64,000 bases of DNA from Proteles cristata cristata (GCA_017311185.1 JAESUZ010001739.1:186001-250000); one strand, 5' to 3'. Counted from the stretch's first letter, positions 12,691 through 24,060 are shown. Translations and numbers: made by a program. The notes: generated from the letters alone by a model not told the origin.

Positions 12691-13334
12691 TTGTATCTAA
12701 GCCTACCTCATCAGAAGAACATAGTTTAGGATTAATGCTGGGTTCATTCTTATAGAAGAGAAGTCCTACACTTTATGGACGTGATGATTAAACATTCAGC
12801 GGCATAAGAAGATCATAAGAAGTGTGTTGTGGTGACCCCAACAGTGTGGCTGTGAGTCTTTGCCAACACACAACATCCCTGGGGACTTGAGGGGAGGATG
12901 TGAGGTGAGGGTTGGAAGGGAGCTGTCCCTGTGCCCACTGTCCTGTGGCGTCACGTGGCAACCACTATGGGGTTTGGTCCAACACAGTGAGCCTCAAGTT
13001 CCTACTGTAAGCCAGGTGCAAAAGTGACTCTGGGGTGAGCCAGGTACTGCCTGAGCAAATCTCATGGCCTCTCAGGATTCCTGAGCATTGCAGAGTAAAT
13101 TCACCACATGGCAGCCCCAGGCCCTTAATATCCAGCACAGCTCCCTGGCAGGGTGAGGAAAATGTTCTCATATAAACTGGAATTTACATAGTCAGGGCTC
13201 CACACATATTTGCTGAATTTTGTAGTTGAATGAAAATAAGGTAATATGGAATAAGCTTCTATAAAAAGAAAGGAATTCAAGGTCTCCTCTTGTCTGCCAA
13301 GCCCTAAGCTTAGCTCTTTACTTAGATCATTTAG

Positions 13335-13470
13335 CCCTTGGCAGCCCCCCGTAGGTAGGTATCTGTGTCCTGACCTTGAAGATGAAGTGGCCCAGCAAGG
13401 TTAAGTGTTTTCCTAAGATCACATGTGGGATCCCTAAGTGCAAAATCCCTGCTCCAAGGATGCCTCCCCA
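13335..13470 (-). mobile_element. MIR SINE fragment
   Basis: Reverse-MIR blocks are present: 'ttgaagatgaagtggcccag', 'aggttaagtgttttcctaag', 'tcacatgtgggatccc' and 'aaaatccctgctcca'. It is truncated at both ends. Confidence 0.55.
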
Positions 13471-13589
13471 GCAAACCCATTCCCTCCCTGTGCATGTGGA
13501 GGGCAGCACACAGCAAAGTCTCAAGTGAGCTTAGAAGGGAGCATCCGGCAGAGCTCAGTTGGGCACGGTGCACTTCTTTCCTTTACTCT

Positions 13590-13850
13590 TTGCATTTGCA
13601 CATGCCCAGGTTTTTGGAGTGGTACTATGAAGAAGTTATCAAATATGCTTTTTATAGCTGCTTTATGAAAAGTAATTATTCATTCTCTTCTTAAATGAAG
13701 CAGGGACTTGGTTTTAGAATGACTTTAATTAATGCAATTTTAACAGGACTGTTCAAAAGCCAATGCCGAGGGTAAAAATCTTGCTTTGATCCAGCTGCTT
13801 CCTGCCTTTTAAAACCCGATCAATCCCATCACAATGATGCTTTTGAAAGG
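13590..13850. other. Repeat-free AT-rich stretch, candidate conserved non-coding element
   Basis: It contains homeodomain-type cores ('aagtaattattcattc', 'ctttaattaatgcaatt') in high-complexity sequence without any recognised transposon. The regulatory role is inference only, and conservation was not tested. Confidence 0.25.
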
Positions 13851-14464
13851 TGAGTTAGCACCATCCGTGGGTTTTAGAGATCCCTCTTTCCTTGATGACT
13901 GCAGACTGGAACACATGCAAACAACAAAGCACTCCACGCAGGCAAAACCAAACTGGTCTGAAGCAGTGACGCCAAGCCCAGAGGACACCAAGCCCAGAGT
14001 TACTTGAGGTTTGATATGAATGGAGGTTGTCATAAATGGAACCAGCAACCGGGGCATGGGAAACAGTGAGCTGGTCAGATGCACTTGGAAGGGAAATGTC
14101 AGGCAAGCCAGTGTGTGCAAGAGGAAATATGAACAGAGCAGAAGAGAGTCATGATTCATCACCCATGTCCTTTGGAGGCTTTGTCTGAAGATATTTAGAG
14201 GTGAGAGCTGCAGACAGAACAGGTACATGGTAGGCGTGGTTGTGCCCTAATCCAAGTAGGAGGGTAAAAGTCGGTGTTCCTTAAAAGGTTATGTGAACAT
14301 AGTAGGGGGTGAATGTCACAGAACAGACACAAAGCCCAGGTGTCTTTAACTCTCCACATTAATCCACAGGATTCAAAGGATAAAAGCCTGTGAAAAACAC
14401 CCTGAGCACTTCCTACCTGGCTTCCTGTGGGAACATCATCACATTATGTACCCAGAGACCCCCA

Positions 14465-14600
14465 GACCCTCTTGTGACTGACACCTTTGCTCCTCAAACT
14501 CCACTCAAATGTCATCTCCCCAGAAGCCCTCACAACCACAGCTACCTCAACCGTGATGCCTACTCAACCCCAGACACAGTCATCGTAACCCCCAACGTGA
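14465..14600 (+). mobile_element. L2 LINE fragment
   Basis: 'ctccactcaaatgtcatctc' followed by 'ccagaagccctcacaacca' matches the familiar L2 block ('tcaaatgtcacctcc...gaagccttccctgacc'). Short and diverged. Confidence 0.5.
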
Positions 14601-16793
14601 TTGAGACTAAGAACAATGCCAACCACAGAATGAATCTAAGAAGGCCTGAGTTCTAATTTTCCCCATGAGGACTACATTTTACTATTTCTTTTGAAATACC
14701 AAACATTAAGCTCTATCACTGAATATTTTGGAGATGTCACTAAATGCCTAGTCTGCTCCTGGGTAACCAGCATTGTTCTCTGAGGCTGTCTTTTGAACAC
14801 TTTTTTTTTAACTTGCTACTGCCCGCCTCTCCTATTACACTTGAGGCTCTAGAAGGCAGTGGGTCAGTCTGTGTTCCCTGGGTGTAGCACAGTGCCCTGC
14901 AGAGTTGGAGGCTGACACATCTTGTTAATAGGCGGGCAAATGCCTCTCTGTCCTCTTGTGCAGTGGGCTCTGGTCTTCGCCCTGGAGTCGAGTGTCCCAG
15001 GCAGAGGCTCACAGGACACAGCAGGTTATGCTGGTGGTGTGGAAGTAGGCCTTTGCTCATGTCAAGGGAGGCTGGGGGCTTTATGGCTCTGCAGAGGTCA
15101 ATGCAAATTGACTTCTACTAGCTCAAATAGCCTCCTCTAATATGATTCTGTGAGGATGGCTGTGTCTGTCCCTTGAGCCAGCTGAGCTCAGAGAAGCTGG
15201 AGCTGTAACAGAGTCTGTCTCCTTAGTAAGAGCCCAACCAGAACACAAGAGGTTGAGAGATGTCCCTACTCATGGTCACTAGTGTGAGTACAAAACATCA
15301 CAGGCCTCCAGGGCATTCTCCTCTCAGGGCAGGTTCTCCAGAGTCCACTGAGCAGAGAAGGGAGCAAAGTGGGGCCTCTGTCTGACATTGCATTCCAGGC
15401 AGGCTGCCACTCTGGTTCTCAGACTGAGAGAAATGGAGAGAGAGAGGAGGAGGGAGAAGGGGAGACAAGTCTGGATGCAGCTTCCTGGGAAGCTGCATTA
15501 GCCAGATGACAATCAGAATTAGCATTAGAACACCTTGATGAAAGAAAGGAAGAAAGAGTTGAATCCGTGAATGAAAAATAGATTATTCACTGTCAGTCTG
15601 AACAATGGAACAAGACATAAATAGCAGCCATGCACAGGACATGCCAATTTTGCTCAAAAATGGTGTGCGTGGCACTACAGCAGCCCTCCAGAGAGCTCAG
15701 TACTACAGCCAAGTTCTGTACTGAGCAGATGGGGAGAGAGAGAATAACAATGGCCTCTCACAAGTGAGAGAGAAGTGGGCTTTAAAGTCAGAGATTGAGA
15801 GTTCTAGCTGTTATTTACAATCGTGTATGCACACACAGAGTTGGGGTGGAGGGAGGGAAGCAGGACAGAGGGGAAACAACATGAAAGGCAGAAGGAGAGG
15901 CCAGGTCACCAGCCTCAGGTGAGTGACTCAGTCTCATGGAGCTTTGGTTTCAACATCAGCAAGATGGGCTCCAACTACCTGGGGGTTGAGATATAGCGTG
16001 AGCATGCTGGTAAAGTTGGGCAACTGCTCTTACTGCCACTGGGTAGAAATAAGTGCTTTAGGGGCCCCTACCTTGCCCAGCACAAAGAGGATTATGTGTA
16101 AGTGTGAAAACAAGGAAGGAGGCATGTCCACAGATGAGAACGGAGCTTGTCAGTTATGGTTGGGAATGGAACATCGAGGTGAATAGGGCCACCACCTCAG
16201 GTTGCTCCATGCCTTCCAACCTCAGAGGCCCGGGATGGCTACCAGCCAGGTCCCTCTGCATCTCACTGGGCTCTGCCAGGACAATCCTGCTGGTAAATGC
16301 TATCTAGTTTGTCACCAACCAGAGTTCCTCTCTGCAATAGCATCCTGGCCCTAAGCACACGTGTCCACACGCCCTCTGGTACTTCAGAGGACGGGGCTGT
16401 GGCATGCTGGTTGCCGGGCCCTACCGTCACTTCCCTGTGAGACAAAAGGGGGTCTCTGCAGCAGCCTTCCTTGATAAGCCTCCTCTCCCAGGACCTACAT
16501 GTCCTGGAGAGACTTCACGCCTTCATACCTGAGTCATCACTGAGACACTATGACTCAGATGACAGAGGGTCCTGTGTCTGTTACCCAGAAAGTGCCCTGT
16601 CAGTTCTCAGCGGGGGCTACTTGTGAGGCTGCGTGCCTTCTTCTTCCACTGAACAAAAACTCAGGAAATAGGAACAACTGCTCTCCCCACTTACAGAGGC
16701 ACAATAGGATGAGTGGATCTCAAGAAGGAGCCAGAATTGAAATTGGCAGGAAGGTTGGAATTGAGGAGGGTGACTGGCAATGTTCACAGAGAC
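14601..16793. other. Unique intronic sequence 3' of the SH3 exon
   Basis: No repeat or further exon recognised. Purine-rich patches at about 15425-15470 and 15840-15900 are low complexity. It includes the first 2 kb of intron downstream of the donor in transcript order. Confidence 0.45.
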
Positions 16794-16805
16794 CTCCCTT
16801 ACCTT
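16794..16805 (-). other. Splice donor of the SH3RF3 exon
   Basis: On the minus strand the exon ends ACCAAG and is followed directly by gtaagggag. This is a strong U2-type donor (AAG|GTAAGG) at a codon boundary. It interrupts the second SH3 domain after the LTFTK segment. Confidence 0.85.
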
Positions 16806-17066
16806 GGTGAAGGTCAGACAGTCCTTGTCCTGGTCTCTGTCCTTCATCTCGAAATCATAAAGTGCTTTGCCCTGGGGCGGGGTCTGCGGCAAGGGCCGGA
16901 TGCACTGGATGTAGCTGGCGGGCAGGAAGCCATGAGCTCCATGCAGCTCCCCGTGGTACCAGTGCTCATCCACCCTGCGCCGCAGGATGATGATGTCGCC
17001 TTTGCTGAACTTGAGGTCGCCGGGTTCTTTTCCCTCATAACTGTAGAGCGCTTTCCCATAGGGAAG
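16803..17066 (-). CDS. SH3RF3: SH3RF3 (POSH2) internal exon: SH3 domain 1 and start of SH3 domain 2
   Basis: This is one 88-codon internal exon, phase 0 at both ends. Seen in the sequence: translation starts at [12 protein letters not shown] and ends at KDCLTFTK. Residues 6-56 form a complete SH3 domain, with ALYSYE at 6-11, the conserved Trp at 36 and the GFLPASYI end at 46-53. A proline-rich linker (PLPQTPPQ, 58-65) follows, and then the start of a second SH3 (ALYDF at 68-72) that the intron cuts after Lys88. From the family: POSH proteins have an N-terminal RING and four SH3 domains and act as cytoplasmic E3 ubiquitin ligases and scaffolds in Rac/JNK signalling. The residues HGELHG, ASYIQCI and [11 protein letters not shown] favour SH3RF3 over SH3RF1, from my memory of the families. 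The rest of SH3 domain 2 should lie in the next exon, below position 1. The frame is open, with no stops or frameshifts. An alternative acceptor would add four codons (TLSQ), moving the exon start to 17078. Confidence 0.88.
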
Positions 17067-17092
17067 CTGGGAAAGAGTCTGAAAGCAAAACA
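17067..17092 (-). other. Splice acceptor region with two in-frame AGs 12 nt apart
   Basis: Read on the minus strand, the exon is preceded by a pyrimidine-rich tract, 'tgttttgctttcag' followed by 'actctttcccag'. Both AGs are usable, and both keep the frame because they differ by exactly four codons. I chose the AG next to the exon (exon start 17066), because family members as I recall them run straight from the preceding exon into LPYGKALY. The distal AG (exon start 17078) would insert T-L-S-Q before the SH3 domain. Transcript data would be needed to decide. Confidence 0.65.
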
Positions 17093-17364
17093 TAGCATCA
17101 GGTTACTCAACGTGGCCTTCCTCCTGCCTGGTTAGATCTGCCAGGGTTAGGGGGCTCTCGTGCTATGTGGGCACATACAAAATGCTCTAGAGTGGGGAAT
17201 ACTTCAAAGGAACAGACACCTCTGTATGGGAATACTCAAGTGCATGGCTCTACCAATACAAGATGGTCCCCATAATGGCAGTCTTCCCTCAAATAGTGCA
17301 CATGAAAGGGGGGCCTTCCACAGGAACTAACTCTCTCTGCTGAAAAGAATTCTGAAGCAGGAGC

Positions 17365-17440
17365 TAAACTGTCATCATTAATAGGTGAGGGAACTGAGGC
17401 ACAGAGAGACAGAAGGTTACTGGCTCAAATCCTCAATAAG
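17365..17440 (-). mobile_element. MIR SINE core fragment
   Basis: The plus strand reads 'taataggtgagggaactgag', 'gcacagagagacagaaggtta', 'ctggctcaaatcctcaat', the reverse of the MIR core. It lies about 300 bp upstream, in transcript order, of the SH3 exon. Confidence 0.6.
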
Positions 17441-17970
17441 GATTGCAGAATGCCCACCCACATGGGGTGGCTCTGGAATATTCTCATCCACTACTGTGTT
17501 GAATTGTCCTCCACTGAGTGCAATTTCTAACTATCAGACTTCCAACAATTATTGTCCAATAAAATTTTCATACTGCATCTCTGAAACTTCACAACTCAGA
17601 ACATGTCCCAAGGGGGTTCCCAGGTCAAGGGGACAGACCTACACTGACTGTGGGATTTTTCCACTCACAGCCTTACAACCAATAGCATACACCTGTGATG
17701 TCCAGCCCAGAGGGGCAGTCTGATGATGGAAGGTGGAGGCCAACCCCAGGACATTGGTCCCCAGTGCACTAGAAGTTCTAAGTGGTCCCTGACTGTCACA
17801 AACTGCCTCTCAGCCTCATACAGACACCAATGACAAACAGATTTTTGATGCATATGGCAGTCTGGTCCAAAAGCACAATTTCAATACCATAAACTAGTAT
17901 CTTCTTAATGTCATGGGATGTTCTTGTCATCCTGTCAAAGATTAGCCAACCCTTTCAAAAGTCATCTGCC

Positions 17971-18174
17971 GGGGCGCCTGGGTGGCTTAGTCGGTTAACC
18001 GTCCGACTTTCGCTTAGGTCATGATCTCGCGGTTCGTGGGTTCGAGCCCTGCGTCGGGCTCTGTGCTGACTGCCAGCTCAGAGCCTGGAGCCTGTTTCAG
18101 TCTGTGACTCCCTCTCTCTCTGACCCCCCCTGCTCTTGCTGTCTCTCTCTCTCTCTCTCTCCTAGAAAAAAAAA
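17971..18174 (+). mobile_element. Young felid tRNA-type SINE with perfect target-site duplication
   Basis: It is close to the felid form: 'ggggcgcctgggtggcttag', 'cggttcgtgggttcgagccc', 'gggctctgtgctgac', a (CT)n body and an A tail. It is flanked by a perfect 14-bp duplication, 'aaaagtcatctgcc', at 17957-17970 and 18175-18188. Few differences from the shared form indicate a recent insertion. It is about 0.9 kb upstream of the exon and antisense to the gene. Confidence 0.95.
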
Positions 18175-18479
18175 AAAAGTCATCTGCCATCTTTGGTCTC
18201 AAATGGTGAGTGACTGGCTATGAAACCAAAACAAACTTGTGGCAATCTTCTGCTCCTCTGAAATAAGAGTCAGTGGAACTACCCTGAAATCTGATGTAGC
18301 TATCTACTTCCTGGGCTCCTCCAACTTAACAGGCCTATGTCATAAAGACCAGTGACCACTCTTCTGCATGGGCAGGCAACACCCATCAACTGAGTAAGCT
18401 CTGTCAGGGGCCAAGTCCCTGCCAGAGGAAAACCAAAGGAAAATCCACCACTGTCCCTGTGTCAATACCCAACAATTTC

Positions 18480-18830
18480 CCTGACAGAAGCTGCATTTTC
18501 TTACCAGGGCAGTCTATGCCAAGGCTTTCTTTAGTATTTGAATCAATCAATAGAACCATAAAAGCCTGAAGCAGTAGTACATCGAAAAGCTCTTTGTAGG
18601 GGACTTAATAGCATGTTGGCAACTCAATCACTCTGCATTTATGTTTCAGCGATGTCAAATGACAGCAGTTAAGAGAGAGCCTGCTGGCAAATTGACAAAC
18701 AGCCACCACTAACCAATTAAACAGTAACACCAGAGGATTTTTCGTTGCAGAACTCAATGAGAAAAAAAATCAATTTGCTTCCAATAATACCCATCCTGGC
18801 TAGCTTTGTACTGTAAGCACAATAGCCTAT
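18480..18830. other. Repeat-free stretch, candidate conserved non-coding element
   Basis: High-complexity sequence with 'gaatcaatcaatagaacc', 'ctaaccaattaaacag' and 'aaaatcaatttgcttcc', which are possible homeodomain/CCAAT-type sites. No transposon recognised. Function is inferred only from composition and absence of repeats. Confidence 0.25.
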
Positions 18831-18972
18831 AACAGGCCCCAATTTCAGAGGGCTGAAGCAAAAGGGTGATTTGCAGCACAAGTGCTATGATGAGACGAGA
18901 ATGGAAAGGGCTACTGGCTGTGAATCACCAGAAGAACCTCACTGCCACACAAAGATCAGTCAGCCCTCGGCC

Positions 18973-19175
18973 CAGGGGTTCTCAACTGGGGACAGTTTTG
19001 TCCCCCAGGGAACATTTGGCAACGTGTGAAGACATTTTGGGTTGTCACAACTGGGAGGTGGGGTACTATTGGCATCTAAAGTGTAGAGGCCAGGGAGCAT
19101 GCTAAACACTCTACAAACACAGGGTAGCCCCCACAGCAAATAATTACCCTGTTCAGAATCCCTGCCCCAGACTGA
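18973..19175 (+). mobile_element. MER20 hAT-Charlie DNA transposon
   Basis: Clear MER20 order: 'ggggttctcaactggggaca', 'cccccagggaacatttggca', 'gttgtcacaactgggagg', 'ggcatctaaagtgtagagg', 'catgctaaacactctacaa', 'agcccccacagcaaataatt'. It is nearly full length. Confidence 0.9.
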
Positions 19176-19179
19176 GGTT

Positions 19180-22075
19180 AAATTTACAAAAAGTAGAGTA
19201 GCTTTCTTCTATTTGAACTTAGTCTATCACAACTTTAAAAGTTAAATATAACATTGATTTCTATGACGGGAGTCTTTTCACTATTGAGCACATGGAGAAG
19301 CTGAGATACCTACTGAGAGGTAAGAGGGGTTAAAGGGACAGTAAGGAGAGAACCCTCCGTCAAACTTGAAAATGGGCCTCCGCTTGGTGCAAAAAAGAAC
19401 CCTTCACTTTGCCACAGACTGTTTCCTTTCACTCACCTGTCCCCCAGACTAAGGGGGCGGTGCCCAAAAGGTATGTTTGGAGAACCACACACTGAGGCTG
19501 CTGGTTGTTTTCATTACTCTGGATAATGAAGGAAAGCAAAAAGGGCCAGATCCATGCTTTTGTCTCTATGGGTTGTACCTCCGTCTGTGCACTAGCATGT
19601 TGTCTGAATGTGCGGACCTCCCTGTATCCCTCATGCACTGGGGACACCAGCACTCATACTCTGGCCTGCCTACCACCAGCTCCACTGCTCGGTTGACACA
19701 AACACCACTCATTCATGCTGTGCAATCCTGGCCCCGACCTGCCTGGGGTGCAGGGAAGGGCTTGGGTATAGTGACGAGAACCTGAGGCCATTCCCACCTC
19801 CTGGTGTTTCTGAGTAGTGTGTCTTCTCAGTTCCTGTGAGGCACATATTGCTGATGTTCAGGGGCCCTGGCCTCTCATGGACTCTCTAGAATGGGCATGG
19901 CCCCTCCAGTCAAAGCACTGTGGTCCCAGAGCTCCTGGTTAGCCCAACACCTTTCATGGCCTAGACTCTACCTGCCTCTCTCTGTGCTTTCAACTTCCGC
20001 CAGGTGGGGAACTTAGTTCTAATCTAATTGTTTGCTCAACTTCTCAATATGGACACCCCACAGCTGTCCCTGGAGCCTACACTCCCTGTATTCCTCACCC
20101 TGGCCAAGAAATGCTCGCCTACTGCCAGGCCCGCACCCTCTGTGACCCACGTGCCCACCCCTTCCCTCCACTTAGCACTAGTCCTCAAGTCCTACTGACC
20201 CCACTGGAAGGATCTCAGGAAGGCACCAGGCACGCCTCCACCCCCAGGGCCAGGCCCTTCCTCTCTCTCACCCACACCACTGCAAACCTTCAGCAGTGAG
20301 TCCCCAGCCCCAGTCAGCCCACTGTGAAGCTAAATGCCCAAACACAGAGCTGATACTGCCACCCTGAGGCTCATGAGCTTTCAGGGACTACCTACTACCT
20401 TAAGGGAGGGGCACGAAGTTCCATGACATGGCATTCAGGATGCCCTAACACTGGCCTCAACATAGTTTCCAGCCATAGCCCCCACTGCTCTTCCCGGCTG
20501 CCTTGGGGCCAGCATCCTCGCTCACAAAGAGCACATGCTTCTGGAACCTCTGAAGCTTTGCTCTCTCCTAGGCTCCAATCTCTCCCTCTTAAACCCAGAA
20601 GTAGTAGGCTGTGCTCTCTGATGTCCTGGGAGCCTCTCTCCATCACATCCCCACCACACCAGTCCCTACTAAACCGAGGCCCTAAACAGGAGAGTTCCTG
20701 GCACATGGTAGCTGTCCTATGCACGTCTGTTCATTTAACTGGGCTCAGTTGGTTCCTGAGCTAGGGACTGGGTGGGGACCAGAAGTGGGGAAAGTCAGAA
20801 ATGACAGACAAGTGTCATTTACCACTTGTAAACCAGCATGCCTCACAGAGATCCCGGATAAGGATGCCAATCCCAGCTCTACATGGAGGAGCAGAAAAGC
20901 AGTTGTTCTAGTTGGTGAACCAGGGAAAGAGAGAGGCCAGATGTATCTGAAGCCACAGAAGCAGTGCAGGAGTGATCTGCACACATCCTCACCATGGCGG
21001 CCCAGTCAGGGTGGGACAACTACCTCATGACCTGAGGTCAGATCATGGGGCTCAGAGCACACAGCAGAGCCTGGCTGGCTCAGCCATGCTCTGGTCTGCA
21101 CCCATGGGTGGCCAAGGAGAGGGCGAGGGGAAGGAGAGAGCTATAGGAAGGGAAGGGGGATAGAGGGAACCCAGCCCATCTGAGAATCTCCTCCCTAGAC
21201 TGCCAAGATCAGCACCTGAGGGAGCAAAACTGAGATGCAGGACACATTTCTGAGGGCAACAATAAAAGTCAGGGATGGTGCTGAGAGGTAGTTTATTCAG
21301 GGAAGCAAAGAAGCGTTCTCACTGTTAAAAAATGCTCTGAAATGGTGGCTCTCAGACCTCCAAGGCGCCTTTCATCTTCAAAGCTCTTTATAATCTTAAC
21401 TAATTAGTCCATGACAGGGTCTTGAGGTAGTACTTTTGAGGACCCTCCCAGCCCAAGGAAACTGAGTGGGTTTCTGTGCAGCCATTTCCTCTCTGCTCCT
21501 TATAACCTCTCAACCATGTGCTCCCCTCTGGAGGAATCCTATTCAAACACTGCCACTGAGTCGGGATTCTATGGGCTCAAGACATTAAGGAAAAGAAATA
21601 AAAGGAAAAGGGAAATACATCTGGGATGCCTACAGGATAATTAACACCAGCCACCCCTGCAAGGCATTAATAATAATTAAACTTATAATGTCAATTTCAT
21701 GGCTCATTACTCAGATGTAGCACACAAATCTTACTGTGGGCTTAATGTCCTACCCTGTGGAGACATGGGTGCTCACACATGCACAGCAGCGCCATCTCCA
21801 TCTTTTATGGAGATCACCGCAGCAGCAGGCTTTGACAAATGTGCCTCTGTTACACCACATTGCCGACTAGGCTTTAAGTCATGCTGGCTTCTCTGGGAGT
21901 GGAGCCTGGAGCATAGGCGGAGGGTGGCATGGCAGGTAGGGCTAGGTGTTTCTCCTCCAGAGATCCCAGCAAGCTGGGGTGAAGAATGTGGACAAACAAC
22001 TCACCTGTGTTTTTTAGATTCAACCATTCTCTCTTATTCAGAGATTTCCAGGCAATACTTGTGGTTTACACAGTT
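19180..22075. other. Unique intronic sequence
   Basis: No exon or known repeat supported apart from a purine-rich patch at 21108-21172. Several overlapping open frames on both strands (for example 20395-20764 and 21699-22214) are typical of GC-rich intron and show no domain. Around 21600-21720 an ATTA-rich segment ('gcattaataataattaaac') resembles a possible homeodomain-site cluster. Confidence 0.45.
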
Positions 22076-22079
22076 TCTA

Positions 22080-22225
22080 ACTATATGTTACCAAGGGAGG
22101 ACTCCCTGGACTATCAGCCCCATGAGGACAGATACCATGCCTGTTTTTGTTCAGATGCTGTATCCTGACCTCTGGCCTGATATGGATAACTTGCTCAAAA
22201 TACTTACTGAATGAATGAACATATG
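22080..22225 (+). mobile_element. L2 LINE 3' end
   Basis: 'ctatcagccccatgaggaca', 'ataccatgcctgttttt', 'gctgtatcctgacctctgg' and the terminal 'tacttactgaatgaatgaac' follow the L2 3' end order. Confidence 0.75.
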
Positions 22226-22439
22226 GACCAATCAAACCAACCTCTCGGGATTGAGCCTGGGCTAAGCTTCTGGCTGGAAGGGTTTCCTCTGGCACATTAT
22301 TTTCCCCAGGATATGAGGTTCAGGGTTCACATAGTCAAGAATCCTATTGCTAATAGTGGCTGGGCCTGGATAACTGGGAAAATCCCAAAGATTACTCTAT
22401 GAGGAGAGCATTACCAGTGGAGGAACCAGGCCAAGCGAA

Positions 22440-22515
22440 GGCATGGAGTTGGACACAGAGCTGTTGGACACAGACACAGAGCTGGAGATGGGAACAGTTG
22501 GACATAGACATGGGC
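22440..22515. repeat. Short imperfect tandem repeat around 'ttggacacagagctg'
   Basis: 'gttggacacagagctgttgg', 'acacagacacagagctgg' and 'cagttggacatagacatgg' are loosely related repeats within about 75 bp. They look like a decayed minisatellite and have no coding implication. Confidence 0.5.
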
Positions 22516-22689
22516 TTGCCTCACACAGACATGGCAGAGTTGACAGTCATTGGGGAAACACATCCTGCCATGTTGCAGGTATGGTGAGTGGGCCACAGAG
22601 GGGAGGCTGCCTAACCACAAATGTGCAGGGCCCACAAAGGTGGCAGAGAAAGCTAAGTGCACCCCTTGCTCCTTCTTCTGGACAGTGAT

Positions 22690-23085
22690 AATATTCCAAG
22701 TTTCAACTGGGGTCAAGGTCACCCAGCTAGAGATTTCTTTTCCCAGCCTCACTTGCAGGTAGCCATGGCCATGTGTTGTAACTTCAATAATCAGAATGCA
22801 TGTGAAAGTAGCTTGTGCAATTCTGGACCCTGTTTCATAATGACATTTGGGAAGAAATACTAACACCCATTTCTACTCTGCCTGAATGGCAGAGGGGGTG
22901 GAGGTGAGCAAGCTTTTTCCACTTCAAGATCCCACTCAGAGCAAAAGAAGAAGGAACCTGCTCCTTGGATGACCATGTAAAACAAATCTCTGCACTGTGA
23001 CGTGAGAAAAAGAAACTGTACCTTACTTGAGCCACCATGTTTGGGGATCTTTCCATCAGAGGTCAGCCTGTATCCTGACTAATTC
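22690..23085 (+). mobile_element. MaLR/MLT-like LTR relic
   Basis: Blocks in LTR order are visible: 'cccagcctcacttgcaggta', 'gccatgtgttgtaac', 'gtgcaattctggaccctg', 'acgtgagaaaaagaaact', 'cttgagccaccatgttt' and a terminal 'tatcctgactaattcag'. These resemble ancient mammalian non-coding LTRs. The family assignment is tentative and no internal retroviral sequence is adjacent. Confidence 0.45.
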
Positions 23086-23739
23086 AGAGGATCAGAGGTG
23101 TTTCAACAGCTCATTTCAACTGAAATCAGTTTTTAAGGCAGTGTTTACTCTGCACCACTGTGGAGGTTATGATTCACTGATTTCCTATTAGAACATGGAC
23201 CCTCTCAGGTTCAGAATTACTTGAAAAGCCATGATTTCCTTGGCCTTGACAGGTGTTAAATACTGAAACTGAATGTCCCAACCTTCTAATTCACAAATTA
23301 AATTTGTGATAGAGATGTCACTACATCACACATCAACCAAGACATTCCCGGGTTTTAGTTTTACAGCAATTCAAGCTCCTTCCTCCATTTTTATCATCAC
23401 AAACTTGGCATTGCGTCCTGGACTTTTGTTCCTTTCACTCTGCTCTTCTGATTTTTTTTTCTTTCTGGTATTTGCATACTTGTGCTTCCAAGAATTTATG
23501 GAACACTGCGACGTGCCAGACCCTGCAGCAGGCTACAGGCAAGTAAGACACATCCCTTTATTCAGAGGGTCACCAAAAAGAGCAACCACAGAGAAATGCC
23601 CAATTTGTCCCCAGGCACAGGTGGGGTGAGGGCATCCCTCAGCAGTTACCATGTGATATAGACGTAAGCTGTCCACTGCCAAGAACTGCCTTGAGCTGCT
23701 CCATGTTTAGTACGCATCTCGTGTTTCAGCAAGATTAGT

Positions 23740-24060
23740 GAGGATTAAAAAGAAACTGTACCTTTCTCCCTCTTTTTTTTGTCTTTTTCTTTTACTTTTC
23801 CAAGATTTTGTCAAAGGCCCCTTCTCAAGTTTGCGTGCTGTTCTATGCGCTTTGGCAGTCAATTCGCTAATGTTAGTGGTAATTTGCTAGAAGGTGGTAG
23901 GGCTTAATTTCTCATTCTGAGCTGTTAGGAGAAGTGAAATTTAAGGAAGCCTACATTTGCCTGAGAGACACCTGATGACTTTGGGTGGATGGAATCATTT
24001 GTATGTAGAAGGTGTGAAGCCCCTGGGGTTCCTCCAGATGAATGGTGCTATATAAAGCAA
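23740..24060. other. Repeat-free stretch, candidate conserved non-coding element
   Basis: High-complexity sequence after a T/C-rich run (23765-23800), including 'gtcaattcgctaatgttagtgg' type motifs and 'ctttggcagtcaattcgc'. No transposon or exon recognised. Suggested only because of composition. Confidence 0.2.

Larger units (their letters stand above)
1..16802 (-). other. SH3RF3: Downstream intron of SH3RF3 (partial, continues past the left edge)
   Basis: The second SH3 domain is cut at 16803, and its continuation was searched for by eye on the minus strand to position 1. Nothing resembling the expected tryptophan-containing SH3 core was found. The left 16.8 kb is therefore treated as intron: L1-rich below 7.8 kb and largely unique above that. 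Confidence 0.65.

Noticed and set aside
16617..16802. Extension of the SH3 frame past the splice donor
   Set aside because: The reading frame stays open beyond 16803, but a strong donor is present and the SH3 domain 2 sequence breaks off there. The downstream residues do not continue an SH3 fold.
16713..17135. 140-residue plus-strand open frame over the SH3 exon
   Set aside because: It is the antisense shadow of the conserved minus-strand exon and has no domain of its own.
17971..18070. tRNA-like A and B boxes in the SINE heads considered as tRNA genes
   Set aside because: The cloverleaf is not intact and the CT-rich body, A tail and flanking duplications show these are SINEs.
21699..22214. 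171-residue open frame on the plus strand
   Set aside because: It runs into an L2 3' end, shows no domain or exon boundaries, and has no homology I can recognise.
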